Below, piece by piece: positions 10,771 through 19,661 of a DNA stretch of 64,000 bases. Position 1 is the stretch's first letter; every line of letters starts with the position of its first letter. Position numbers and translations under genes: made by a program. The notes beneath the pieces were generated by a model that saw nothing but the letters and a program-made list of their open reading frames with translations, was not told where the DNA came from and searched no databases. Location: the NCBI GenBank assembly GCA_023055425.1, contig JALGPY010000004.1, forward strand, positions 60,349,718-60,413,717. The letters are read 5' to 3'. The stretch is from Linanthus parryae. Lineage: Eukaryota > Streptophyta > Magnoliopsida > Ericales > Polemoniaceae.

Positions 10771-13575
10771 ATGACTTCGAGAGAAGAAATCCCGAAGATT
10801 CCTATCAAGACGGGAGGCTCCAAGTCTGCAGGCCTGGACAAATCCTCCAGAAGTCCCGGTGAACAGGTCACTGATCATGTCACACGAAGCAAAGCTAGAT
10901 CGACGGTTGCAGAATCCTCCAGACTCGGCCCAGATTCGAAGACGACCGAAGGACTCTTACAGGTGCCACTTGAAGGTCGCAATGTTCATGATCTATCAAT
11001 GCGAGAAGAAGGATCCTTGCCGGGGACAGGACATGGGCGTACGCACCCTAATGCTGAAGGAAGTCATGAAGAGATTTCTGAATCAACTCCTGCCTTTCGG
11101 AACCCACAAAAATCACCTATGGTACATGATGAGGTAATTGCTTTCGAAACAGGCACCATGCCGGCGATGACTACGAGCATTGTTTCCCTCGAAGAACTAG
11201 TCATAGGATTGACACGGACGGTTGAGGAATTATCTACGGCCATGAGGAACCGGGATACCCAGTTTGCAGCCATATTAAGCAAGATCGAAACCCAAGGGAG
11301 GCTAATCGCACTACAGACTCTCATGAGCGTCGAACAAGGCAGAAAGAGGTTGTCGAGATTTCTAGTACAGATGATGACACTCGCAAACACGTGCAAGCAT
11401 CATCTAAAGGCTCGATCCCTGTAGATGAACTAAAAGAATACATCTTGGAGGCCGTGAAATCCATATACGAGGAAGGTTCGAAATCTTCGGCGACATGTAA
11501 CAAGCCATACACAAAGAGGATCGAAGACCTACGGATGCCAAATGGGTATCAGCCACCCAAATTCCAGCTATTCGAAGGAGTTGGGAACCCGAAACAACAT
11601 ATTGCACACTTTGTTGAGACGTGCAATAATGCTGGAACTGATGCTGATCTCCTTGCGCTATATCCTCCAAGGGATCAAACCGAAGACCTTCGAATAATTA
11701 GCCACACACGCCCACGACATGGAATTAAGCATTGCAGCAAACGGAAGTCATGGGCCTCCTTTGCATGACTCTCGTAGGGATGGAAATAGAACTGATACCC
11801 GAAAAGTATTCAAGTTTGGCCCCAAAGCAGGAGTGAAAGAGTCGATGGTCGTCGCAGCCGCACCGATGCAATCCACGACAAGACCAAGACCGAATGAATT
11901 AGGAAGGGGAAACACCGTCCAGATGGCTCAACGGCCAAGGCCCTCATTGAAAGAACTGCAAGAAAAATCTTACCCTTTCCCGGACTCTGCGGTCCCTGAA
12001 ATATTTGACCAGCTGATGAAGCTAAGTGATTTTGAACTTCATGTGGCAAAACAGCCCGAAGAAGCAACAGTGGTGGGCAACTCAAATTACTGCAAGTATC
12101 ACCGTCTAGTCGGCCACCCGACTTCAAAATGCTTTGTATTGAAGGAAAAAATTATGCAGCTAGCTAAAGAAGGGAAGATCTGTTTCGAAGAAGAACATGA
12201 AACTGTTTCCACAAACATGATATCCGTGGATGTTGACCCGTTATCCATGACCTACGAAGTATCATGCAATGTTACAGAAGGAGTGGAAATAGCAGAATCT
12301 GGTTACGCGCCTTGTCTTTCTGTGGAAGAGGCACGACCCAAGTTAAATCCTCAAGATTGCGATATCTACTTCTCGGATGAAGATTTATTGCTCGGCTCAA
12401 CCCCGCACAATCGCCCTCTCTTCATTACTGGATATATCCTCGAACAAAAAGTTAGTAGGATGTTGGTGGATGGAGGGTCAGCAGTGAATATTCTTCCATT
12501 AGCAACGGTGAAAGAACTCGCCATTTCCGTTGACGAACTCAGGCCCAGTTACCTATTAATCCAAGGGTTTAATCGTGAAGGACAGAGAGCTATCGGGACC
12601 ATCCGTCTCAGCCTAGTCATTGGTGAGGCGGATTCAGGGGCATTGTTCCATGTCATAGATGCAAAAACTTCATACAAAGTGTTACGGGGACGACCTTGGA
12701 TTCACGAGAATGGTATTGTCCCGTCCACCCTTCACCAGTGCCTCAAGTATTGCAAAGATGGCATGGTAAAGGTGATCAAAGCCGACGGAAAACCTTTCAT
12801 CGAGGCAGAATCCTACTTCGCGGATGAAAAGCTCTACCTAGAAAAAGAAGACGAAGAGCATCCTGCCTTTTCCACGTGTTTCGAACCTCAGAGTCTAAAG
12901 AATCATTTGGTATCCCATCGAGATGATCAAATGGCCGAGAAAAATGAGAAAGTTCAAGATGAAGAGGCGTCTCAAGCCACAATGCACGCCCCAGAGACCA
13001 AAGATGGAAATTCATATTTCGAGGGGCTAAACCTTCCAATCGCCAGATTATGTCACATAGGCAAGCCACCCCTTAAGGGGTTTGTCCTACCTGTCCAAAA
13101 TTTGACTGTTGGAGACATCGATCTCCCTTCGAAGCGCACATCAGAGGGATTTGATCCAAATGCATATAGGCTCTTCGCCAAGGCGGGACATGACCCTCGA
13201 AAACCAAGCATATTGGGGGAGCTTCCGTACGTGACTAACAAAGGAGAATTGCATGGCTTGACCGCGAATCAGAAGATGCTCAAAGATAAAGGGTATACCA
13301 TTCCAAAATCGCGTGCAGGGCTCGGTTTCACACCCCCTGAACCTATTCGGATAGTGATCAAGAGGGCTGAAGTCCATTGCATCACGTGTGAGGAAGAAGT
13401 CTCCTCTGCAAGAACAAAATCGTCCGTCTTTGACCGACTTGAAAAGAAGGCAAGGACGTCTGTATTCCAACGACTCGGTAGACCGGTTTTTAAAATGAAC
13501 CGTGTATCTATCAAGGCTGTCGTTAAGAGACGTAAACCTCATGCGTCCTCGGGAAACATAGATAGCAAGTTTTAA
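10771..13575 (+). pseudogene. gag-protease of the Tat element, internally deleted and frameshifted
   Basis: The first frame opens at ATG 10771 and reads to 11424. The gag frame continues in another frame from about 11310, with the Tat gag hallmark NGYQPPKFQLFEGVGNPKQH near 11,540-11,600. Just after NNAGTDADLL (about 11650) the reading jumps to RYILQGIKPKTFE, which normally lies roughly 100 residues further on. The gag core is therefore deleted, and a TAA follows at once. The frame from 11719 carries a knuckle-like CKYHRLVGHPTSKC (about 12,090) and an aspartic protease with MLVDGGSAVNILP (about 12,460). It ends at an in-frame TAA at 13573-13575, where the polyprotein should continue. Gag should build the particle and protease mature it; this copy can do neither intact. 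Confidence 0.8.
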
Positions 13576-13581
13576 TCTCAC

Positions 13582-16500
13582 ATGCGCCGCCAAGACACGA
13601 TAGTTGTATCCTTCAATGGATCCTTCAAAGTCAGAAGGGAAACGATGACATTGAAAAAGATATATCTCGATGAGAAGGACTCATCAAAAGAAGAGAGTAT
13701 TGCTTCCTCATTCCACATAACTGTTAGTGAAAGCAGAGATCAAGCTGAGGAGGATGCCGAAGAAGCACCTCCGCAACTTGAGGAAGGCGTCAGGTCAACC
13801 GTAGATGAGTTAAAAGAAATCAATCTCGGAACCATGAAGATCCGCGACCGACATACATTAGTATGCATCTGATTTTAGAGGAACAAGAAGAATACATCAC
13901 ACTCCTGCAAGAGTACAAGGATGTGTTTGCATGGACCTATAAGGAAATGCCTGGACTGGACCCCAAAGTTGCAGTTCATCACCTAGCCATCAAACATGGT
14001 GCAAGGCCACTTAAACAAGCCCAAAGACGCTTCCGACCAGAGCTAATTCCCAAAATCGAAGTTGAGGTGAATAAGTTGATCGAAGCTGGGTTCATTCGAG
14101 AAGTCAAGTATCCGACGTGGATCTCAAGCATAGTTCCTGTCAAGAAGAATAATGAACAAACAAGAATCTGTGTTGACTTCCGAGACCTCAACAATGCGTG
14201 CCCGTAGGACGATTTTCCGTTGCCTATAGCAGAGCTTATGGTAGATGCGACCACGGGACACAAAGCCTTGTCCTTCATGGATGGATCCTCTGGGTATAAT
14301 CAAATCCGTATGGCGCCGCGAGATGAAGAATTGACAGCTTTTCGCACACCCAAGGGCATATATTATTACAAAGTCATGCCGTTTGGACTAAAGAACGCTC
14401 GAGCAACATACCAAAGAGCGATGCAAAAGATCTTCGACGACATGCTCCACAAAAATGTCGAATGCTACGTTGACGACGTGGTAGTTAAGACCAAGATAAG
14501 CAAGGACCATCTCCAAGATCTAAAGAGCGTATTCGACCGCCTGCGCCGATACCAACTCAAAATGAACCCCTTAAAATGTGCATTCGGAGTTACTTCCGGA
14601 AAGTTCCTTGGATTCGTCGTCCGCAATCATGGCATCGAGATTAACCAAGCAAAAATTGAGGCCATCGTGAAAATGCCAGAGCCACGAAATATCCATGAGC
14701 TTAAAATCCTACAAGGACGTTTGGCGTATCTCAGGCGGTTCATATCAAACTTGGCGGGAAGATGTCAACCTTTCAAAAAACTCATGAAGAAAGGAGTCCC
14801 CTTTGAATGGGACGAAGCTTGCAACAATGCGTTTGAAAGCATAAAGTCTTACCTGACAAAGTCACCAGTCTTGGCTGACCCTATTCCAGGAAAGCCGTTG
14901 ATCTTATACATTGCAGCACAGGAACGTTCCGTGGGCGCCCTACTAGCTCAAGAAAATGACGAGAGCAAAGAAAATGCGTTATACTACTTGAGCAGGATGA
15001 TGACTCCTTACGAGTTGAATTACTCTCCCATCGAGAAGATGTGCCTAGCCTTGGTATATGCTATTCAAAAACTAAGACATTACTTCCAAGCTCACACCGT
15101 TCGTCTCATATCGAAGGCCAATCCGATCAAGCACATCATGTCAAAACCGGTGTTATCGGACAGGCTGGCCCGATGGTCCCTTATGATGCAAGAATTTGAA
15201 ATCATCTACGTCCCTCAGAAAGCGGTCAAAGGTCAAGCATTGGCGGAATTCCTAGCAGACCATCCGATACCTGCTGAATGGGAGTTATAAGAAGACTTCC
15301 CTGACGAAGACATCTTCTTTGTCGAAGTTCCTGAACCATGGAAAATGTACTTCGACGGAGCCTCCCATCGTGATGGAGCCGGGGCAGGCGTGAATTTCAT
15401 CTCACCAGAAGGGGACATGTTTCCATATGCATTCCTTTTGACACAAAACTTCTCAAATAATGAAGCGGAATACCACGCACTCATAATTGGCTTGGAGATT
15501 GCCATCGAAATGAAACAATCACGGCTCGAGGTTTTCGGGGACTCCATGCTGATCATCAACCAACTTCTGAACATTTACGAAGTGAAGAAGCCCTAGCTGA
15601 TACCGTTGCACAAGTACGCCTCTCTCCTGCTCGCATGTCTCGAGGAGGTCATCCTGCAACACGTACCGAGGAAAGAAAACAAGCAAGCCGACGCACTCGC
15701 CAACTTAGCTTCCAACTTGGCCCTTCCTGATCCTGAAACAAGGATTCCAATATACCGACGAGTGGTCACACCCCAAGAAGCAGCTGATCTTGAAGTTAAC
15801 GTCATTACTGTTCCCGAAATAGCGAATGAAGACTGGCGTCACCCATTAATCGAATACTTGAGAGATGGGAAGCTTCCAGACGATCCTCGCAAGAGAACAT
15901 GCATAAAGCGGCGTGCACCCCGTTTTATCTTCTACAAAGAGATACTCTACCGTCTTTCCTTCGAGGGACTGTTCCTCCGTTTCCTAGAAGACTCGGAAGC
16001 CAAGCTAGCCCTGGAAGAAGCTCATTCTGGGATATGTGGCGCTCACCAATCAGGGGCAAAGCTCCACTTTCGGATCAAGAGAATGGGCTACTACTGGCCT
16101 ACGATGATCAAAGATTGCATGGATTACGTTAAGAGATGCCATGCATGTCAATTCCATGCGAACTTCATCCACCAACCTCCGGAGCCGCTTCATCCAACCG
16201 TCGCCTCGTGGCCCTTCGATGCGTGGGGATTGGACGTTGTAGGACCCCTGGCCAAGTCTTCAGGTGGACATTTATACATACTGGCCGCCACCGACTATTT
16301 CTCCAAATGGGCCGAGGCTGCTTCACTGAGAGAAAGTCAAGAAGGAAACAGTGGTCCACTTCATTCGAACAAGCATCATCTTTAGGTATGGGGTACCTCG
16401 CTACATCATCAACGATAATGGAAAGCCCTTCTACAACAGTTTGATGAGTAAACTTTGTGAACAGTTCGGGTTCAAGCAATACAACTCTTCCATGTACAAC

Positions 16501-17079
16501 GCACCCGCAAATGGCTTGGCGGAGGCATTCAACAAAACGTTGGGAAACCTTTTGAAGAAGGTCGTAGCTAAATCCAAGAGAGATTGGCATGAAAGATTGG
16601 GAGAAGCTCTATGGGCCTACCGGACGACTTATCGAACACCGACACAATCAACGCCATACGCGCTAGTGTATGGTGTGGAAGCTGTCTTGCCACTAGAATG
16701 ACAAATTCCATCGCTCAGGGTAGCCGTACAAGAAGACTTGACTGAGGATGAGAACGCACGTCTACGAATCGAGGAATTAGAAGCCCTTGACGAAATGAGA
16801 CTAGGGGCTCAACAAAGGATGGAATGTTACCAAGCTCGTATGACAAAGGCGTTCGATCGGAAGGTCCGAGCAAGGTCATTTCAGAAAGGCGATTTGGTTC
16901 TCGCAGTCAGACGACCCATCATCTTGACTCACCGGCGAGGGGACAAATTTACTTCGAAATGGGACGGGCCCTACGTTGTGGAAGACGTATACTCAAGTGG
17001 TGCATACATGTTGACCGACAGGGATGGGATGGAACTTGGCCCTATTAATGGGAAGTTCCTGAAACGCTACTATCCATAG
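13582..17079 (+). pseudogene. pol of the Tat element: RT, two RNase H domains, integrase
   Basis: This continues the gag-protease frame. RT runs from about 13,900 with the active site YVDD at 14466-14477. A gypsy RNase H/connection region follows to about 15,240. The archaeal-type RNase H (YFDGASHRDGAGAG, then NNEAEYHALIIGLE) covers about 15,345-15,720. Integrase has an HHCC finger (about 16,020-16,150), the catalytic D of GLDVVGPL, a second D in NDNGKPF and E in NGLAEAFNK, then a GPY/F-type tail (KWDGPYVV) to the stop at 17079. Breaks: a frameshift near 13,836; stops at 14205, 15288, 15594 and 16699; an extra-base frameshift near 16,335. The breaks are scattered, which fits old neutral decay. 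Confidence 0.85.
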
Positions 17080-17092
17080 AGCCACACAATGC

Positions 17093-17145
17093 TCCTTGAA
17101 GCACGAGCCTAAACTGCACGTCGCTCCTCGACGTACGAGCTTAAA
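17093..17145 (+). repeat. Cassette-boundary repeat, copy 1
   Basis: CACGAGCCTAAACTGCACGT and CGACGTACGAGCTTAAACT follow the integrase stop. The same module returns near 17,780-17,835 and in part near 18,650-18,675. It separates the pol end from the first TCP cassette. A poly-A/purine tract to 17,226 follows it. Confidence 0.8.
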
Positions 17146-17316
17146 CTACACGTCATTCTTGTAAATAAAAAAACAAACAAACAAACAAAAAAATAAAAAG
17201 GAAAAGAAAAGAAAAGAAAAGAAAAATAGTCGGTGATGGCCCACTGCATTTATGCTCCAACAAACAACCGCCTCCTCTCCCGGGATATGTCGTGGTAGCC
17301 GAATCTCGTTCCTCCT

Positions 17317-17322
17317 TATAAG
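17317..17322 (+). promoter_or_regulatory. TATA-like box upstream of TCP copy 1
   Basis: TTATAAGA lies about 100 bp before the ATG at 17420, and the sequence between has leader-like composition. Its position matches that of the TATA boxes before TCP copy 2 and the hydrophobic ORF. Confidence 0.4.
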
Positions 17323-17419
17323 ACACTGAACCAACAAGTCGAAGATTCATACCATCTACAAGTCCGTCACTCGTGATAAAGATATATTGAGTTTCCCTTG
17401 CGAGTAGAGAGAAGACACC

Positions 17420-17757
17420 ATGACGGGTTCACCAACAAGGACGCCACCCCCTCACCGTTCATATGGTCATTCGGAAGTGCATCGTCATCTCCGGTCCCGA
17501 CAACGGCTCAGTACCAGGGAAGTAGATACGAAAGACCAATAAGAGATCGCCTGGTCCTTGTAACCAGACAGGGTGCGGACATCATCTTGCCTGCGAGCAT
17601 CGCCGAAAGGATCCATTATATCAGTCTCAGACGAGGCCATGAATCTGACGGTCAAATATTTAAGTGGCTTTTCAGGCTGGCAGAAAATGTTTTGGATTTA
17701 CATAATACTCCAACATCGACCCGGTCACAAGCGAGGTATCGAAGTCCATCTCCTTAA
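17420..17757 (+). pseudogene. TCP-domain ORF carried by the retrotransposon, copy 1 (frameshifted)
   Basis: The start MTGSPTRTPPP from ATG 17420 parallels MSESPTKTPPP of copy 2 at 18080. Comparing the two DNA copies shows one base fewer here at about 17,440-17,452, which moves the rest into another frame. In that frame (to TAA 17757) the TCP region reads ADIILPASIAERIHYISLRR followed by GHESDG, in the order helix I, loop, helix II of class I TCP transcription factors. The basic region that contacts DNA in plant TCPs is largely lost. The serine run of copy 2 is missing. Low similarity to copy 2 outside the domain points to an old duplication. It could also be expressed from an internal start; this is inference. 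Confidence 0.65.
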
Positions 17758-17775
17758 AAAGAGGCCCGAGAACTC

Positions 17776-17835
17776 CTTAATGCACGAGCCTAAACTGCAC
17801 ATTGCTCCTCGACGTACGAGCTTAAACTGCATGTT
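17776..17835 (+). repeat. Cassette-boundary repeat, copy 2
   Basis: TGCACGAGCCTAAACTGCAC followed by CGACGTACGAGCTTAAACTG repeats the module found after the integrase stop, now placed after the first TCP ORF. Confidence 0.85.
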
Positions 17836-17968
17836 ACTCCTGGTCCACACGAGTTAAAAATGTGACCAGAAAGTCAAAAGCCTTAAACCAAGGGGGTCCG
17901 TTGCTTTTATGATTCAGCACGCTACCGCTTCATTTCCGGATCTGGTACCCGCAGAAGTTGCTCCTCCT

Positions 17969-17977
17969 CTATATATA
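17969..17977 (+). promoter_or_regulatory. TATA box upstream of TCP copy 2
   Basis: CTATATATA lies about 110 bp before the ATG at 18080. A leader with CACTCAGAGCACTTCTCTCAAGC-like composition lies between, as in plant 5'UTRs. Confidence 0.5.
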
Positions 17978-18079
17978 CAAGGCCTTCACCAAATGTTGAA
18001 CACTCAGAGCACTTCTCTCAAGCTACCTGTCAAAAACCAAGATAGCTTGAATCCCTTTTGCAGTCCCAAGTAAAACTCC

Positions 18080-18616
18080 ATGTCTGAGTCACCAACCAAA
18101 ACTCCTCCTCCCTCACCATCATCATGGGCATTGGGAACATCTTCATCGTCTTCGTCGTCGTCATCATCATCATCATCATCATCATCAACATCATCATCAT
18201 CATCAAGACCAGTGACCGCGAACACCTATGCAGTCTTGGTAGGTACACCAATCGGATCTTTCCAGGGGTACCTGTCACAACCGCCGCCCAGAAGCTCTCT
18301 ACTTCCGGCGTTTCCATGGCCACACGCATTTCCATCATCGCCGGCACCACGAGTGAGTGTGGCCTCAACCTCTAGAAGGATACCCGAAAGGCGAATAGGA
18401 ATAGAACGCGAAGTCCTAATTGGTAGGCAAGATGCGGACATCATCCTGCCCGCAAGCCTCGCAGCTAGAGTCCACTACATCACTCGTAGGATGGGCCACC
18501 GATCTGACAGTCAAACTATCGAATGGTTGCTGCACCAGGCCGAACGTATCACATACTTGCCTAATTCTCAAGCATCGGTCTTGCCTCCGTCTAGGCCTCA
18601 AAGCCCACCTCCGTAA
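18080..18616 (+). CDS. TCP-domain protein carried by the retrotransposon, copy 2 (intact)
   Basis: This is an uninterrupted ORF of 178 residues. Residues 1-20 are proline/serine-rich. A run of serines (about residues 22-41) comes from a TCA/TCG microsatellite. A low-complexity linker follows, then a TCP domain at about residues 110-165: GRQDADIILPASLAAR, then GHRSDSQTIEWLLHQAE. The GHxSDxxTIxWLLxQAE helix-II block is diagnostic of class I (PCF-type) TCP factors. TCPs are nuclear bHLH-like factors controlling growth; helices I and II mediate dimerisation. The arginine-rich basic motif before helix I is replaced by a weakly basic, aspartate-containing segment. It may therefore dimerise without binding DNA, in microProtein style; that is inference. 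It lies in sense orientation between integrase and the hydrophobic ORF and has its own TATA-like box. Confidence 0.75.
   Translation: MSESPTKTPPPSPSSWALGTSSSSSSSSSSSSSSSSTSSSSSRPVTANTYAVLVGTPIGSFQGYLSQPPPRSSLLPAFPWPHAFPSSPAPRVSVASTSRRIPERRIGIEREVLIGRQDADIILPASLAARVHYITRRMGHRSDSQTIEWLLHQAERITYLPNSQASVLPPSRPQSPPP
18139..18212 (+). repeat. (TCA/TCG)n trinucleotide repeat coding for polyserine
   Basis: A TCA/TCG-type microsatellite lies inside the second TCP ORF and is read as serine in the coding frame. It is absent from copy 1. Confidence 0.9.
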
Positions 18617-18645
18617 AAGATAAGGTCAAGAGTTCCAAACGCTCC

Positions 18646-18675
18646 TTGATGCACGAGCTTAAACTGCACATCACA
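18646..18675 (+). repeat. Cassette-boundary repeat, copy 3 (short)
   Basis: GATGCACGAGCTTAAACTGC after the second TCP ORF matches the modules near 17,095 and 17,780 but stops before the second half of the unit. Confidence 0.8.
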
Positions 18676-18684
18676 AAAAAAAAA

Positions 18685-18775
18685 ATGAACTACGTCTGAC
18701 TTGATCCCGTCTCTTGGGTATGTAGGCAGCTTGGAATATCTTTCCGAGTTCAGTTATACCAATAAAAAAAAATAT
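18685..18775 (+). repeat. GAACTACG...GTAGGCAGC motif, copy 1
   Basis: GAACTACGTCTGACTTGATC followed by GGGTATGTAGGCAGCTTGG and an A-rich tail. The same block returns at 19312. From memory, blocks of this form occur in 3' parts of plant gypsy elements; its function is not known to me. Here the two copies bracket the hydrophobic ORF cassette. Confidence 0.75.
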
Positions 18776-18870
18776 TTTCCCCCGCCTCCTAAAAATTGGC
18801 GTTGAAGTCCAGCCCCGATTGCATTGCATTGTTGCCCGAACGCTTCAATGATGGCGTTGCCACCTCAACC

Positions 18871-19000
18871 ACCAACGGTCGGCCGCCCTTCCAACGGCTA
18901 GAAATGGCTAAAAGTCACTTTTACCCTTTGTCCTATCCGTGTAACGGCTAGTAGGGAGGTCAGGAACGTAAATTCAATGCTCTTGGAGTTTCTATAAATA
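18871..19000 (+). promoter_or_regulatory. Promoter-like region with three AACGG motifs and TATA box
   Basis: ACCAACGGTC (18871), CCAACGGCTA (18891) and GTAACGGCTA (18941) resemble the mitosis-specific activator element (core AACGG) bound by three-repeat MYB factors in plants. TATAAATA follows at 18993-19000, 46 bp before the ATG at 19046. The clustering is seen; regulation by cell cycle is inference. Confidence 0.45.
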
Positions 19001-19045
19001 GAAGCTCCATAACATTCTACCTTCATTCCTCAAATATATTCAGAA

Positions 19046-19243
19046 ATGTCTCCGGAGATTGTCATTGTACTGATCATATACGTGTACGTGATGGTCCTCT
19101 TTGCGCGCCTCGACCTTTCTTTCATCAATCAACCTTTGCTCCCTTTCCTTTTGGTTTGGTTGTTCGGGTTTATCCTTATGTTGCTAGCATACCGTTTGGA
19201 AAAGCAGGAAACAACGATGTATAGTAGGATGAAGTACCACTGA
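19046..19243 (+). CDS. Small two-segment hydrophobic ORF carried by the retrotransposon
   Basis: This 65-residue ORF starts at ATG 19046 behind a good TATA box. Two hydrophobic segments, about residues 4-22 (IVIVLIIYVYVMVLF) and 31-49 (PFLLVWLFGFILMLLAY), are separated by a short polar turn. A charged tail (RLEKQE...RMKYH) follows. The shape suggests a small double-pass membrane protein. I do not recognise a family. It sits between two copies of the GAACTACG...GTAGGCAGC block, after the TCP ORFs and before the antisense ORF. It has no stops or frameshifts, unlike gag-pol. It could be a chance ORF in AT-rich sequence; the promoter-like upstream region argues against that. Confidence 0.4.
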   Translation: MSPEIVIVLIIYVYVMVLFARLDLSFINQPLLPFLLVWLFGFILMLLAYRLEKQETTMYSRMKYH

Positions 19244-19311
19244 GGTAACTGTTCCTATATCTTCTCCGCCAAAAAAAAAACAAAAAAAAAAAACAAAAAA
19301 AAGAAAAAAAA

Positions 19312-19400
19312 ATGAACTACGTTTGACTTGATCCGATCTCGTGGGTACGTAGGCAGCTTGGAATATCCTTTCAAGTTCAGTCATAACAACAAAAAAAATG
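19312..19400 (+). repeat. GAACTACG...GTAGGCAGC motif, copy 2
   Basis: GAACTACGTTTGACTTGATC then GGGTACGTAGGCAGCTTGG. It is a diverged second copy of the block at 18685, again followed by an A-rich tail. An oligo-A/oligo-C-A tract lies just before it (19271-19311). Confidence 0.75.
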
Positions 19401-19661
19401 TGTTTTTTCCCACTTTGGCCCGAGCCGAGACAAAATCTCACACTACAAGTGTTTCGAATAGTTACGGATTCAAGTGTTCTTTGGACTTCGAAAGAAAAAC
19501 GAACAAAGTGTTCCAAATTCAATTACGCACATCAGACAAAAAGAAACGCTTTTACCATGGCATGAAGAAACCGAACATGTTCGAAAGATTTCATTGTTTA
19601 AATGGAAGGAGGACTACATGATTTGAAGTACATGAAAAGAAAAACGACAATGACTTGAGAG

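Noticed and set aside
18004..18368. Aspartate-rich and methionine-rich minus-strand frames
   Set aside because: They arise from the TCA/TCG microsatellite read in other frames; the serine frame on the plus strand carries the TCP domain.
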